Source: Chaetoceros tenuissimus (lineage: Eukaryota > Bacillariophyta > Thalassiosirophyceae > Chaetocerotales > Chaetocerotaceae). Taken from it: a stretch of 64,000 bases of DNA. The DNA lies in NCBI GenBank assembly GCA_021927905.1, contig BLLK01000022.1, positions 2,542,001-2,606,000 of the forward strand. Direction: 5' to 3'. Below, in pieces: positions 11,601 to 22,115 of the stretch (the first letter of the stretch is position 1; each line of letters starts with the position of its first letter). The notes beneath the pieces are model-generated. The model did not search any database, was not told the DNA's origin, and worked only from the letters and a program-made list of their open reading frames with translations. The position numbers were made by a program, and so were the translations under genes.

Positions 11601-14600
11601 ATGAGAAATCAACATAGAAATCAGAAGAACAACAATGGGCAAGGGAAAAGGAAGTCATATGGACAGACCACTTCCAATCATAATGGTTGCAATAGAAGCG
11701 ATCAAAATAGTAAAAGGAAAGATGGCACTTTAGGAAATGATGGCAAAGGTGAAGTAAGGACAGATGTTCCTTCTTCTTCATCACCTCCACAACGGAAACG
11801 AAGGAGAATAATGATGAGTGGGCTTGGGCTTGATATGATTAGGAATCATCTTGAAATCGGCCAAGGAAATACAAAAGCTAACGGGACAAGAAAAAACAAT
11901 GATTTATTTGGGAACTCGTTGCCAAGAAATGATCAGAAGCAAAGGAGGGGTAGAGTACAAAGACAAGAAAATGCTTCATCTACTCGTTTGGACAGGCAAC
12001 AGAATAAAGCAATCAAGTTGAATAAAGAAGAAATAAATGCTGAACCGAAAGAAGCAAAGAAGGGCAATGATGGAATCAAGTCCATAGGACTAAAGAAAAC
12101 TGAACAGCCAATAATACAAAAAACTTCTACACTGAAAAACCAAAGAGCGAAAACTATGATTCCCTCTTCGATACAGCAACTCAATAGTTTCTTGACTTCT
12201 TCTGAAACAAAGCCCATGGCGAAGAAATATGTTCAACCCCATTCGACATTAATCCCTGATGAAAAGAAGACTGATTCTAGGCCTTTGGTGCATGAAAAAT
12301 CAATCAAATCATGGTCGAAGGAAAGCAAAGAATGTTGTGAGCCTGAAGCTATAGTAAAAGCAAAGTCACCTACAGTAGGTGCAAATATAACAAAAGATAG
12401 TATTGACCGAAAACGGCCAATACCTAGTGAGCCAAAGAACACAGACAAGAAAGCTAATACTATTGAAAAAGAAGAACAGTCATCTACAGTAGAACCAAGT
12501 GCTACAAAAGATAGTCTTGACCGAAAACGACCAATACCTATTGAGTCAAAGGACAAAGACAGGAAAGCTAATGCTATACAGCATTCATCTACAGTAGAAG
12601 CAAATACTACAAAAGATAGTCTTGACCGAAAACGGCCAATGTCAAGTGATTCAAAGCACGAAGATAAGAAAGCTAATGCTATACAGAGAGAAGTACATTC
12701 ATCTACATCAGATGCAAATATAACAAAAGATAGTCTTGACCGAAAATGGCCAATGTCAAGTGATTCAAAGCACGAAGATAAGAAAGCTAATGCTATACAG
12801 AGAGAAGTGCAGTCATCTACATCAGATGCAAATATAACAAAAGATAGTCTTGACCGAAAACGGCCAATGCCTAGTGAGTCAAAGGACAACACCAAGTCCA
12901 CGATCAAGTCGAAAAGACAACGGATGTCATTCTCTAATACTGAACAAAATATACCAGAATCTAGTGGTTCTTTAGAACAGAGAGTCCTTGAGGATGATGT
13001 TGAAGAAAATGAAAAATCGAGCCATACATCGATGATGGAAGAAAGCATTGGTATGCATACCAGTTCATGCAGTATGAAGTCTTCGCCCTCACAGTTATAC
13101 GATGATCTCGAATCTACTCATTCAAGTTGCAATATATTGAAGAATGAAAAATTACATACAAAGTCTACAGAATCAAAAAAGAAGACTCATCTTTCGCGAG
13201 TTGAACAAAAGGATGAAACCTCAAATAATAAATCCGAGACAACAAATATAAATGTCAACGAAAGTGAAATTGCCGATACGTCTAAAAATAGCATAGATGA
13301 AAAATTGGTCATCGTGCCAGAAAAATATGATAGTTGTCAAGAGCAATATGAAGGAACCACAAAATCAGAGGGTGCTGTAATGAGCCCAAAGCAAGTCAGT
13401 ATAAGAGAAATTGACCAAGATAGGCCTAAAGGCACCGCTCAGGTTCAAAGTTCACCATATCGGATGGATATTTGGACATTTTCAAATGAAAAGGAGAAAC
13501 CCATATGTTGTCAAATGAATTATACCTAATGATGCACATTCAAAAGCAGTACCCAAGAATTTCACTTCACAAAAAGCTATTGATGAAGTTCTTGATAGAA
13601 TCGGATGTAACTTCGGAGGATTCAATGCAGAAATCTATGAGTTCTGTACAACATATGATTCTCATATTGATAGACATGATGGGGTTTGATTTGGAGAAAA
13701 AGAATGCAAACATATGTCTTCGGCCTAGAAAAGAGAAGCCGAAAGAAAGTGCCAGTGGTTTGAAGGATCATATTGACTTTCGACTAGAGCTAATAAGGTC
13801 TTTACGACAAAGTTGTGATTTGATGGGAGAATTAGCTCTCGCTTATCGCCTTGCTGCCTTTTTTCTCATTCGCTACCAGTATACTAAAAACTCCAAGACC
13901 GACTTAAATGCTTCAAAAGCAAGAAATCGGGCATTTCTAACAATGTTAGTTTCTCTCCGGAAAATATACAAATTTTTGATGGGGATAAATTCGGGAGACG
14001 AAGTTGGGAAGAATATCAGAGATTACTTTGGATTTGATGATGGACACAAATTATCCAAACAAGTGAAAATGACACCTGCAATCGAGCTTGTCTTTGATAT
14101 TACAACCCTCTTAACGGAATCAGAGAACGGCCACGGGCTTTCTGATAAGGGTAGACAATCAGAGCTGCTGGAAACAATGTTGAAATTGGATAAGTCATTT
14201 AAGGCTGAACATGGAGGATTAATGGAACTCCTATTTCGGCAAATGCTAGAGAATGATAAGAAATGGTTCAATCAATCTGACCAAAGGAAGAAACATCAGC
14301 TACAAAAGATAACTGCGCGGAAAGAGAACCTTTCTGGGGGTCTTGCAAGTATTTTACCCAAAACTAGCTTAGAATGTTTCAAGGCACTGGAAACCATCAT
14401 CAGTCTGAGAATTGAGCATCGAAATCAAATAGAAATTTTGTCCAAGATAGTCAGCTCGTCACCAACAATGTCTCGTGCCCAAAGAATCGGTTCTCCGTCA
14501 TCGAAGTTTCGCTATGATGATTTTGCTCGTGAACAAGACAACATGAAGCTCATAATCAAAGGCTGCCAACTCCTATCGAAATTACTAGATGTTCATATTT

Positions 14601-15358
14601 CTTCAGTACCCAGTATTGACTCTAACAAGATCCATGCAGCACGGTCAATTGAACAGTTGGGTTTGTATTTGCTTCACTTCCTTCTTGAGAATGATCCATT
14701 TCCACAGTCGACTGGTGATCATCAGATACATCCCATGTCTACATTGAATGAGTCCAATTTAATGTGCACCTGCCTAGCTTCAATTCTTTTAGCATCAAAA
14801 GCCGTGGATTCCCCCATATCACTACGGCGGCTGGTAAATTATTCGAAAGTCCCATCAGTTGTTGGTGATACGAAGAATACAAAGCCAATTTCTGTGAATT
14901 TGCTGAAAACATACGAAAGACACTTGATGAATGCACATGCCTACGACATACCTGGACTATCTAGTTTGCCAATTTCACAAGTTGAAGAAATTAGTGAGAT
15001 GTACAAACTACAAGCCAATGACAGGGTCAAATTTAGACAAGTGTTCCGTCACGCCGCATATCAATATTCTCCATGCTGTTTAATCGAGAATCCCTTTTTA
15101 GTCGCTCTAGCTGTTTTTCATTTTGGATGTAATCATTTAGAGCTAATGCGAGTTCCAAGTATCACAAATATTTTGGATAAAGAAGAACAGAAATTAGTTG
15201 AGACAATTTCTGATCACATGAAAGCAGTGCATTTGTTCTCTCAAACTGAAAAGAGTAATGTAGATGGCACATCGCCTTCACGTACACCGACCTTAGGCGA
15301 AGAATCTATACTGTCTTTGAATGCACTTGTAGATCAACTGAATTTTATTACAACGTAA
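11601..15358 (+). CDS. Long Lys/Ser-rich protein with a putative cyclin-like C-terminal half; reading frame interrupted near 13.5 kb
   Basis: Two open frames, 11601-13529 (642 codons) and 13505-15358 (617 codons), lie head to tail on the plus strand and probably belong to one gene. The first half is basic, disordered and contains tandem repeats of a KDSLDRKRP unit. The second half is folded and helical. CTCLASILLASKAVDSPISL followed by a YERHLMNAHAYD helix, and ENPFLVALAVFHFGC, look like the two helix bundles of a cyclin fold, but no exact cyclin family can be named. A third frame is open from 13528 to about 13681 (AIDEVLDRIGCNFGGFNAEI), so the coding path may go frame 0, +1, +1. No normal splice signals explain this. 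Options are an unrecognised intron, sequence errors, or decay. Confidence 0.6.
12378..12900 (+). repeat. Imperfect in-frame coding repeat, about 5 copies of 90-117 bp
   Basis: Inside the first half of the cyclin-like gene the unit TKDSLDRKRPMSSDSKHEDK, followed by KANAIQ and a short Ser/Thr stretch, recurs about five times. Copies 3 to 5 are nearly identical at the DNA level, so expansion is recent. Unit length varies through small in-frame gaps. Confidence 0.9.
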
Positions 15359-15573
15359 TAATAACATTCATCATGTAGAATTACTTTCCTTCAAAAAATT
15401 TGTAAAATGAAAATAATATATTGCACTACGTAAAAGCTAGTAAGTAATGAAAGCATAAAAACAAAGTAAAGGGTTCCCTAACTTTTCATTCCTATTGTTA
15501 CTACTCTACTACTACTACTTGAAACTTTACTTTTGCTTCCAACAGTATTTCTCATACGAATCACGGAAATTGC

Positions 15574-16182
15574 TTACTCAAAAGCACCATCTTCATCTTT
15601 CTGAGTCTCGAAAAACACATGTTTGCTTTCATGCAAAGACTTTTCAAGGTCAAATACTTCTGGTGAAACTCTATTCACTTCATCGGCCTTACCCTTTGAT
15701 GAAAAGAAATCTTCAATGGTATTAATGTCATCGCTTACGAAACCTCCTGAATACTTGGTCCACCCTAGGTTGTCTGCAATCAGATGCTTACTCATACATC
15801 CTTTGCATACAGTGATGACAACTCCATTTCTGTAAGCCATACGTGAAACTCTATGAGAATTGCGAGTCTCGCAAACTTTGCAGGTATATTGCAATTCAAA
15901 TTTCTCTGTGCCCACGTGATTGACATCACACGAAGTGCCATCCAGTCTAATAGTTTCACCAGACGCAGAAGTCTCTCCGTCAAAAGAACTGTACCCTATA
16001 GGAGGTAGACACGGGATCTCGTTTTCAGTATCTTCTTCCTCCAATGAAGCAAATAGGATCATCGGAGCAGAAGATCGGATTGAGCGAGTCGTCAGCACAT
16101 TGGATGTGAAAGCAGTTGTCATTGAGAACATTATGCCCAAGTTGAGAAACAAGGAGACCTTGGACAATTTCCAGAGCATCAT
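15574..16182 (-). CDS. DNL-type zinc finger protein (Zim17/Tim15/HEP family), probably plastid
   Basis: Starting at the ATG at 16182 (or 16179) gives 202 residues; the open frame extends further upstream but without a plausible N-terminus. Residues 1-25 are a signal peptide and FSMTTAFTSN has the A-F motif at the cleavage site, which in diatoms marks plastid import. The core is CKVCETRNSHRVSRMAYRNG, then CKGCMSKHLIADNLGW. This is the CxxC...CxxC zinc site plus the DNL motif of proteins that keep mitochondrial or plastid Hsp70 soluble. In green algae the plastid member (HEP2) escorts Hsp70B, so the same role is inferred here. The C-terminal 50 residues are acidic and not conserved. Confidence 0.88.
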   Translation of the reverse strand: MMLWKLSKVSLFLNLGIMFSMTTAFTSNVLTTRSIRSSAPMILFASLEEEDTENEIPCLPPIGYSSFDGETSASGETIRLDGTSCDVNHVGTEKFELQYTCKVCETRNSHRVSRMAYRNGVVITVCKGCMSKHLIADNLGWTKYSGGFVSDDINTIEDFFSSKGKADEVNRVSPEVFDLEKSLHESKHVFFETQKDEDGAFE

Positions 16183-16530
16183 TTTGAGGGTAATTCTTCT
16201 TTTCAATGTTGTTCTATAATAAAGATTCAAGTTTACACAAGTGTATATTATGACCAAATATATTGGCGAGTCAAAGTTGAAGACATAGATAAGGTGATTG
16301 ATTACGTCGAAGTTCTTTCGAAAAAAGAACATGTCGCATGGTGGCATCAAAATTGCGCGAAGTTAAGAAAAGGGTAGGGGGAGAGAAAGAATCTACCCTC
16401 AAAAGCATGTTTAAAAATGTCGCATTAGCATAAAATGGTACCACAGAAGAGGACTTATTAAAAATGTGATGGATCCATGAGATAATAGGAGATACATTTC
16501 TCATTCATTCTGCTGAGATATGGATAGAAC
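16183..16530. promoter_or_regulatory. Divergent promoter region, Zim17-like / aldolase
   Basis: These 348 bases separate two divergent start codons. The upstream extension of the minus-strand frame (to 16350) was judged untranslated. No further element was recognised. Confidence 0.45.
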
Positions 16531-17409
16531 ATGCAATTCTTTGCAATCACTTTTCTCCTCGCAATGCATTCACTCAGATCAAAACTATTGGCTGGTGGGA
16601 AATCTTATGGGCCAATTGTATTGAGTGGTAGTCCAACAGTGGCTGAGATTCTAGCTTTCGTTTCATACGATCATATTGTGCTGGATATGGAACATTCACC
16701 AGCAAATGAGGAGACTATACAGGCTATGCTCCGAGCAGTTGATTCAGCAGCACGAGGTAGAAATCCTGTAGATAATTTCCCAATAGTAAGGGTGCCATCA
16801 CATGATGATGTCGCAGTAACAAAAAGAGTATTGGATATCTTACGGACTCCTGGTGGAATTATGTTTCCAATGATTGAGAACGCCGAACAAGCAGAAGCAG
16901 CTGTCGCAAGTACAAGATATCCCCCATTTTACAAAAATGGTATTAGAGGTTGTGCTCATCCATTTGTCCGTGCTTCGAGTTTCGGCAAGAATAAAGAATA
17001 CTTTGAGAAAGATTCACATCAAGAGCTTTTAACAATACTTCAAGTTGAATCAAGTGATGCAATAGAAAAAATTCCTGAAATTGGGATGGTGGATGGAGTT
17101 GATATGATCTTTCTAGGCCCTTTTGATATTTCTTGCAGTATAAATAAAATGGGTCAATTTGAAGAGGAAGGAGAAGTGATGAAACTTCTTGAAAGGGCAG
17201 AAAGCCTAGTACGAGAAACGAGTGAAAGAAAGAAGATTGAAACTGGGACTTCGCTGTGTTTAGCCGGCTTTCGCGCTCCAAATCGATCTCTGAAGAAAAT
17301 GTTCTCAAACGAAGTAGGATACAATTTAGTGTGTGGGGCTGCAGATGTAGGTATGATCTCAACTGCTGCCATGAATGATTGTGAAGCTGGCAGAGATGCT
17401 AAAGCTTAG
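16531..17409 (+). CDS. HpcH/HpaI aldolase/citrate lyase family protein
   Basis: A single exon of 292 residues. DHIVLDMEHSPANEET provides the family's acidic D-x-E-H element. GGIMFPMIENAEQAEAAVAS followed by RYPPFYKNGIRG is the hallmark of class II pyruvate aldolases, where the Arg binds substrate. LQVESSDA carries the metal-binding Glu and GVDMIFLGPFDIS the metal-binding Asp. These are the residues that hold the divalent cation and enolate. The family cleaves 2-keto-3-deoxy or 4-hydroxy-2-oxo acids to pyruvate and an aldehyde; the true substrate cannot be told. The first 12 residues (QFFAITFLLAM) are hydrophobic but short, so targeting is uncertain. A later start at Met12 would give a cytosolic protein of standard length. 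Confidence 0.88.
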   Translation: MQFFAITFLLAMHSLRSKLLAGGKSYGPIVLSGSPTVAEILAFVSYDHIVLDMEHSPANEETIQAMLRAVDSAARGRNPVDNFPIVRVPSHDDVAVTKRVLDILRTPGGIMFPMIENAEQAEAAVASTRYPPFYKNGIRGCAHPFVRASSFGKNKEYFEKDSHQELLTILQVESSDAIEKIPEIGMVDGVDMIFLGPFDISCSINKMGQFEEEGEVMKLLERAESLVRETSERKKIETGTSLCLAGFRAPNRSLKKMFSNEVGYNLVCGAADVGMISTAAMNDCEAGRDAKA

Positions 17410-17540
17410 AAGCTAGCATAGATCATAAGAATGATGTAAATTTTCTATCTCAATTGTAGCTTTTTAAAGTAATGGTCTTAATATCCATCAACTTTACTCT
17501 TCTTTTTGAATATAAATGTTCATAAAATGCCCTGCTCTGA

Positions 17541-18719
17541 TTACTCCTCTCCCAATGGACGTTGCTCTTCAGGAAGACCATCAATAATAGCCTGTCTTAC
17601 AAGTTTTTCTACTTCTTTCTCGTCTCTATCTTTGGTCTCAACTGGTTCGTGAATAACAATTTTACAAAGTCCTGCACTCTTTTGTCTTGGGAACATCCAA
17701 TCCGCAGGGTGTGCTTCTCCCGATTTTACAATAGACATTGGTATGATTGGTGCACCTACTTTTTGAGCCATTTTGTATGCTCCAGCCTTGAATGGCAAAA
17801 GACGCCCAGTCTTTGATCTAGTTCCCTCTGGAAATGCAGCAAGATGAACTCCATCCTTGTTTAATTATCGCGACATTAGTATTCATTTACATGACATACA
17901 TTGAACTAAATTTTAAAAAGAGAAAACCTAACGTACCTTCAACCATTGCATACCAGCCTTGAATGTTAGAAGTTGACTTTTACGATTTGATCTATCAACC
18001 ATTACGTGTCCTCCTAAGCGAATGGCTTTTCCTAATATTGGAACCTTTCCAAGCTCAGCTTTGGAGATGAGTTTGTAGTTCCTCCATCCCAAGGTAACAC
18101 CGACAAACGGAATATCCATCCATGAATTATGATTTGCTACAAACATTCCAGCACGACCCCTATAAGAAAATATAAATAGAATATTTGAATAAATACTGAT
18201 ACCTTTTTTGTGCAAAGAAGAATAGTAGAAAGGAACTTACTCTTTCATAAAGTTATCCAAGATTTCCTTGTTAACAACTTCTGGACGACTTGCAGTCAAG
18301 GTCAGTAGGAACTCTCCCCAAATTTGACTGAGAAAGATTGGGATTATTTTCATCTTGTCAATCTTATTATTGGTGACCTTATACAAAAGCTGAGCAATTG
18401 TCAAAGCCACATACCAAGGAAGTCCGAGAGCAATTGCAGTAAATCCATACCATATTGCGAATGGGTTGAGGTATCCATATTTAGTTTTGAATGTCAAAAA
18501 ACCATTACCATTGCTGGAATCGTTAGGCGTAAGTGCTGCAGTGGCAGATAGAGTCACTTTTGAACGTGGTTGGGGAAAGAGGGATGAAGACTTGGCTTTG
18601 GTTTGTGAAGGAGACGTTTTTAGATTGTGTGACACAGCTTTGCTTGCAGGATATGTGAAGGCCACTGATGACGCGATGCCCGAAAAGAATAGTGCTACTG
18701 TAACCCTTGAAACCTTCAT
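17541..18719 (-). CDS. Plastid 1-acyl-sn-glycerol-3-phosphate acyltransferase (LPAAT, PlsC family)
   Basis: Three exons, 18719-18241, 18159-17937 and 17855-17541, with two 81-bp introns, join in phase to 338 residues. The N-terminus is a signal peptide with ASSVAFTYP, an A-F motif typical of diatom plastid precursors. Two hydrophobic segments follow (residues 80-115). Catalytic motif I is NHNSWMD (H-x4-D), motif II lies around [20 protein letters not shown], motif III is [10 protein letters not shown], and motif IV is [10 protein letters not shown]. The enzyme transfers an acyl group to lysophosphatidate to make phosphatidate, the second step of plastid glycerolipid assembly. All four PlsC motifs are intact. 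The family assignment is firm; plastid location rests on the targeting sequence. Confidence 0.93.
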
Positions 18720-19202
18720 TTTGGTAGCTTATTATTTGTGATATGCGGGTGATGAGTGATGAATGGAGAGGAATGAAGACTGATGCAATAAGCTTTGTTC
18801 CCGAAAGTCTATTGGAGGATCTCCTCTACCTTTTTGTGTTAGTAGAAGAGTTACGTGTTTGCACATGCAGATGTTTGTTGATCCGTTGAAAAGGATTGGA
18901 GAGATTATGAAGGGGGAAAGAGGGGGCAAAAAGAATACAGAAGTGAAATTTAAAATAAGATTTATTCATCATTACTACTAAAAGTAGCAGTATGACATTC
19001 GAGAGTCCAACAGCAGACGACACAGACGACGATCTTTAGTATTTCGTATTTTTTTTATCATCCTCCTCCCATAGTAAAATATTGTACAGTGAAAGAATAG
19101 AAATACTCTTCGTAGCTGTCCAAAATAAATTTATTACAAGAAAGAAATATCATGCCCGTTTAGAATCACTTTGGTAGAAGCATCCTGTTTCTTCTACTGC
19201 TT
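18720..19202. other. Intergenic, divergent
   Basis: These 483 bases lie between the acyltransferase start and the next gene's start. Both promoters must be here. I see no distinctive motif or repeat. Confidence 0.5.
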
Positions 19203-20147
19203 ATGATGAGTATGTTCCATCTATTTTCAACTAATACATATACCAACGTCAAAGAATGCGTGAACTTTGCCGTGTCAAAATCTGATACATTTGATGGAGA
19301 GTCGAAAAAGTCAGAACTATTGAGCTATCAACAATCGTTTCGATTCTTTGATGATATTCCAGATGAAGATTGGAAGAGAATACAAGAAATAAAGAGAAGG
19401 ACATGGCCAAACCATAATGGCAAAAATCCACTTGACAAATATTCTCATCGAATGGGAACTAAAGATTGGAAGCGACAATCCAATTGGTGGTATGCAGAAA
19501 ACTTTCAAGAGGAGTTTCATTGTAGATTTGCTGAGAGACTGCCTGCTTCGGGTTGGGATGGATTAGGCGATGGTCCAAAATGGGTTTGTGATCCATATAG
19601 AATCGCTAAACAAAAAGATTGTCTTGTTTATTCCATTGGATCAAATGGAAATGTCATGTTTGAAGCTGGTGTGAAAGATCAGATAAGTAAAAACTGTGAA
19701 ATACATACTTTTGATCCGGGTGCATCGAATAAAAGGTTTGGTGACTTTGGAGAAGCTTTGAAACCTTATTCTACATTTCATCAATGGGCATTAGGAACTG
19801 ACAAAGAAGCGAAAAGAAGAAAAGACATCAAGACCTTGGACATGACAGTTACTGAACTTGGGCATGAAGGTAGACGAATTGATGTTTTTAAAAACGAACT
19901 GTGTGAATGGTCTACCTTTGGAGATTGGCTAAAGTATGATATACGTCAAATATTAGTTGAAACTCATAATGCACCTAATCCAGGCATCCGAGATTTCTTT
20001 TACAAGTTGCATGATGCGGGTTATGTGATATTTTCGAAGGAAGGAAACTGGCAAAATCAGTGTGGAGGTGCGGAATATGCCTTTATCAAACTGTCAACAG
20101 ACTTCATGATAGATGGAAGTTTGTACGAGAATTATCTCGATAAATAA
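19203..20147 (+). CDS. Methyltransferase-domain protein, FkbM / Methyltransf_22-like
   Basis: A single exon of 314 residues. GPKWVCDPYRI, then CLVYSIGSNGNVMFEAGV with the SAM-binding G-S-N-G turn, then IHTFDPG ending the second strand, and RIDVFKNELCEWSTFGDWL are the landmarks of this eukaryotic family (METTL24-like). In most members the last motif reads K-I-D-C-E-G-C-E-W; here the D-C-E-G part is replaced by N-E-L, two residues shorter. That could alter the active site. The N-terminus is short and only weakly hydrophobic, so an upstream exon with a membrane anchor may be missing. Substrate unknown; members are often membrane-bound and act in the Golgi. Confidence 0.75.
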   Translation: MMSMFHLFSTNTYTNVKECVNFAVSKSDTFDGESKKSELLSYQQSFRFFDDIPDEDWKRIQEIKRRTWPNHNGKNPLDKYSHRMGTKDWKRQSNWWYAENFQEEFHCRFAERLPASGWDGLGDGPKWVCDPYRIAKQKDCLVYSIGSNGNVMFEAGVKDQISKNCEIHTFDPGASNKRFGDFGEALKPYSTFHQWALGTDKEAKRRKDIKTLDMTVTELGHEGRRIDVFKNELCEWSTFGDWLKYDIRQILVETHNAPNPGIRDFFYKLHDAGYVIFSKEGNWQNQCGGAEYAFIKLSTDFMIDGSLYENYLDK

Positions 20148-20435
20148 ATTTGATCAAAATCAATCAATTTCAAGTTCTGACATCCCATAGATATCGTTAT
20201 GATAAATAGGACCGTGATTGGTAGATATGGTCAGTAAGAAGTTTTTTCGTAGAAAGTGGATTCTTCATCACTCAACACATGCCAAAAGTATCAAGATCGT
20301 ACTTCCTGAAAATAATCTACTTCTCGAGGTATAATGACCTGATTTACTTATAGAAATTTACAGTGTATTGATCTAAAGATGCAACGAGCGTCGTACATTT
20401 ATACTAGCGGAAATATGTGGCGTGTACTTGGGAAT

Positions 20436-21698
20436 TCATTTCTTGAGACGCTTTGTGATTTCACTATTTTGACCCGCAGATGTTATCTCAAGACTTCTTT
20501 TGATATTCTTCTGGTCACTAGATCCATCTTGATTAGAGTCATATGGATCTATTGACTCCGCCTTTGATCTGGAGTCATTTTCTTCCACTAAGCTTTTTAG
20601 AGATTTCGTTGCGTCATCACGGGTCGTATCTAACTTCTGGTGCACGTCTTTGAGTGCTTCTGCTGCACTCTCCGCGCCATTTAATGAGTTACGCTTGATA
20701 TTATTGCCTTCACTAGGTCTACCTTCTTCTTCTGCTTTGTCCATAATCTGCCCGTAAAATCTATGAATCATACTAATGAATAATTTTTCATCTTCGCATA
20801 GTGCAGAGGTTCCCTCCATAAGTAACTTTTGTGATACCTCTTCAAATAGTTTCTCACATCTCTGGATCATCTCTAAAACCTCTGGATACCGTGTGAAATT
20901 AGCTTTGTTGACAACATTTGCCATAAACGCAATTCTAGTATCAAAGCCAGTGACTTTATCGTGCTTCTTCAAAATTTTACTGAAGGAGCAATAGGTCATA
21001 ATAGCATACAGTTCCAACAACAAAAGATCTTTGTATAATCTATAAATACTCTTTGCCATTGTAGACCATTTGTCGGGAACCATGATTGAGTTGGGTTTGC
21101 GAATAATCTCCATACCTTCTCGAAGACGTCCTTCGCGAAGAATAAACTCTTGCTTTGTATGTTCAAAGAACTTTGCCGCCTTCTTGAGTTCAGAATGGAG
21201 TAGTTTGAAGAAAGCAATTTCTCCAGGGGACTTGCCCATTCTTTTCTTCTCCGTCGTTTGGTTCGTTTTTTCCTTGTTTAATGTTCCTGACAATTGCAAG
21301 TGGAGAGGGGCTGATTTCTTCTCTGTGTTAGTTTCATCCTTGATTTCTACCGCCACTTGACTAGAAGTAGAATTTTCTTCATCACTAGGAACTAGGGACG
21401 GAAGTTCCTTGATTAATTTCTAGGAAAATGGAAATTTGTCAGAATTCTGATGTCGATACATTCAATTCAAGTTTTCGTGCCAACTGTGTTGCATGTAAGA
21501 AACATATGTATTGCATCATTTGAACGAAAGATGGTTTTCCCTTCTTTCGTATAAAAAGGCCCAGAAGAGCAGTGCACTGAGCACGTAGCCTTTGATATTA
21601 TTTGTACATACCTTGAGCATTTTATAGTTGGTCCAATATGGAGCCCATGCTGGATCCGAAATTTCCACTATTTGTTGTAGATTCTTACAAAACTTCAT
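20436..21698 (-). CDS. SPX domain protein
   Basis: Two exons, 21698-21612 (29 codons) and 21419-20436, are separated by a 192-bp intron with donor GTATGT and acceptor CTAG. They join in phase 0 to 356 residues. The start MKFCKNLQQIV and the junction sequence WTNYKMLKKLIKELPSL form the N-terminal SPX helix hairpin with the Lys cluster that binds inositol pyrophosphates. The second SPX part is FFKLLHSELKKAAKFFEHTK followed by LLLLELYAIMTYCSFSKILK and KKHDKVTGFD. The remaining 120 residues are acidic and Ser-rich with no transporter or VTC catalytic domain. It is a stand-alone SPX protein, likely a phosphate-status sensor. The short first exon is needed to complete the domain, which supports the join. 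Confidence 0.87.
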
Positions 21699-22115
21699 AA
21701 TGCCTTTGCTATTTATAATTGTAATCGGGCTGAAAATGTAGGGAAGCGAAAACAATTCCATAAATCGAAGACGTATTTGCTACAAGTTGCAGTGTATCAT
21801 GCTACTTCTATTTCTAGGTGAATCTCCAAGAATCTATTTTGCACGATAATAAATTCCCGGCTTTGGCTTTGATTGGTTCTTGTACGTAGTTGATTCTTCC
21901 AGATTCGAAGTAGTATGCTTATGTACGTACGAAGATGCGTTAGATTTTTCAGTTGATAAATAACGCCATTTTTATGCTCACTATTTGTCTTTTATACGTA
22001 TAACAAAACGAAAGCCCATTTCAATTGAAGAAGTATGCAACAATTGCCTTGAACAACAACAAAGAAATAGTTCAAAAATAAATCATTGTAGTTTAGATAT
22101 GGTGGGTCTAGCTAG
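21699..22115. other. Intergenic between tandem minus-strand genes
   Basis: The 417 bases separate the SPX gene start from the stop codon of the upstream glycosylase gene, so the SPX promoter should be here. A 160-codon plus-strand frame at 21985-22467 runs antisense into the glycosylase gene and is not supported. Confidence 0.5.

Noticed and set aside
12233-13048. 271-codon minus-strand frame with Ser/Phe repeats
   Set aside because: It is the antisense image of the KDSLDRKRP repeats in the cyclin-like gene.
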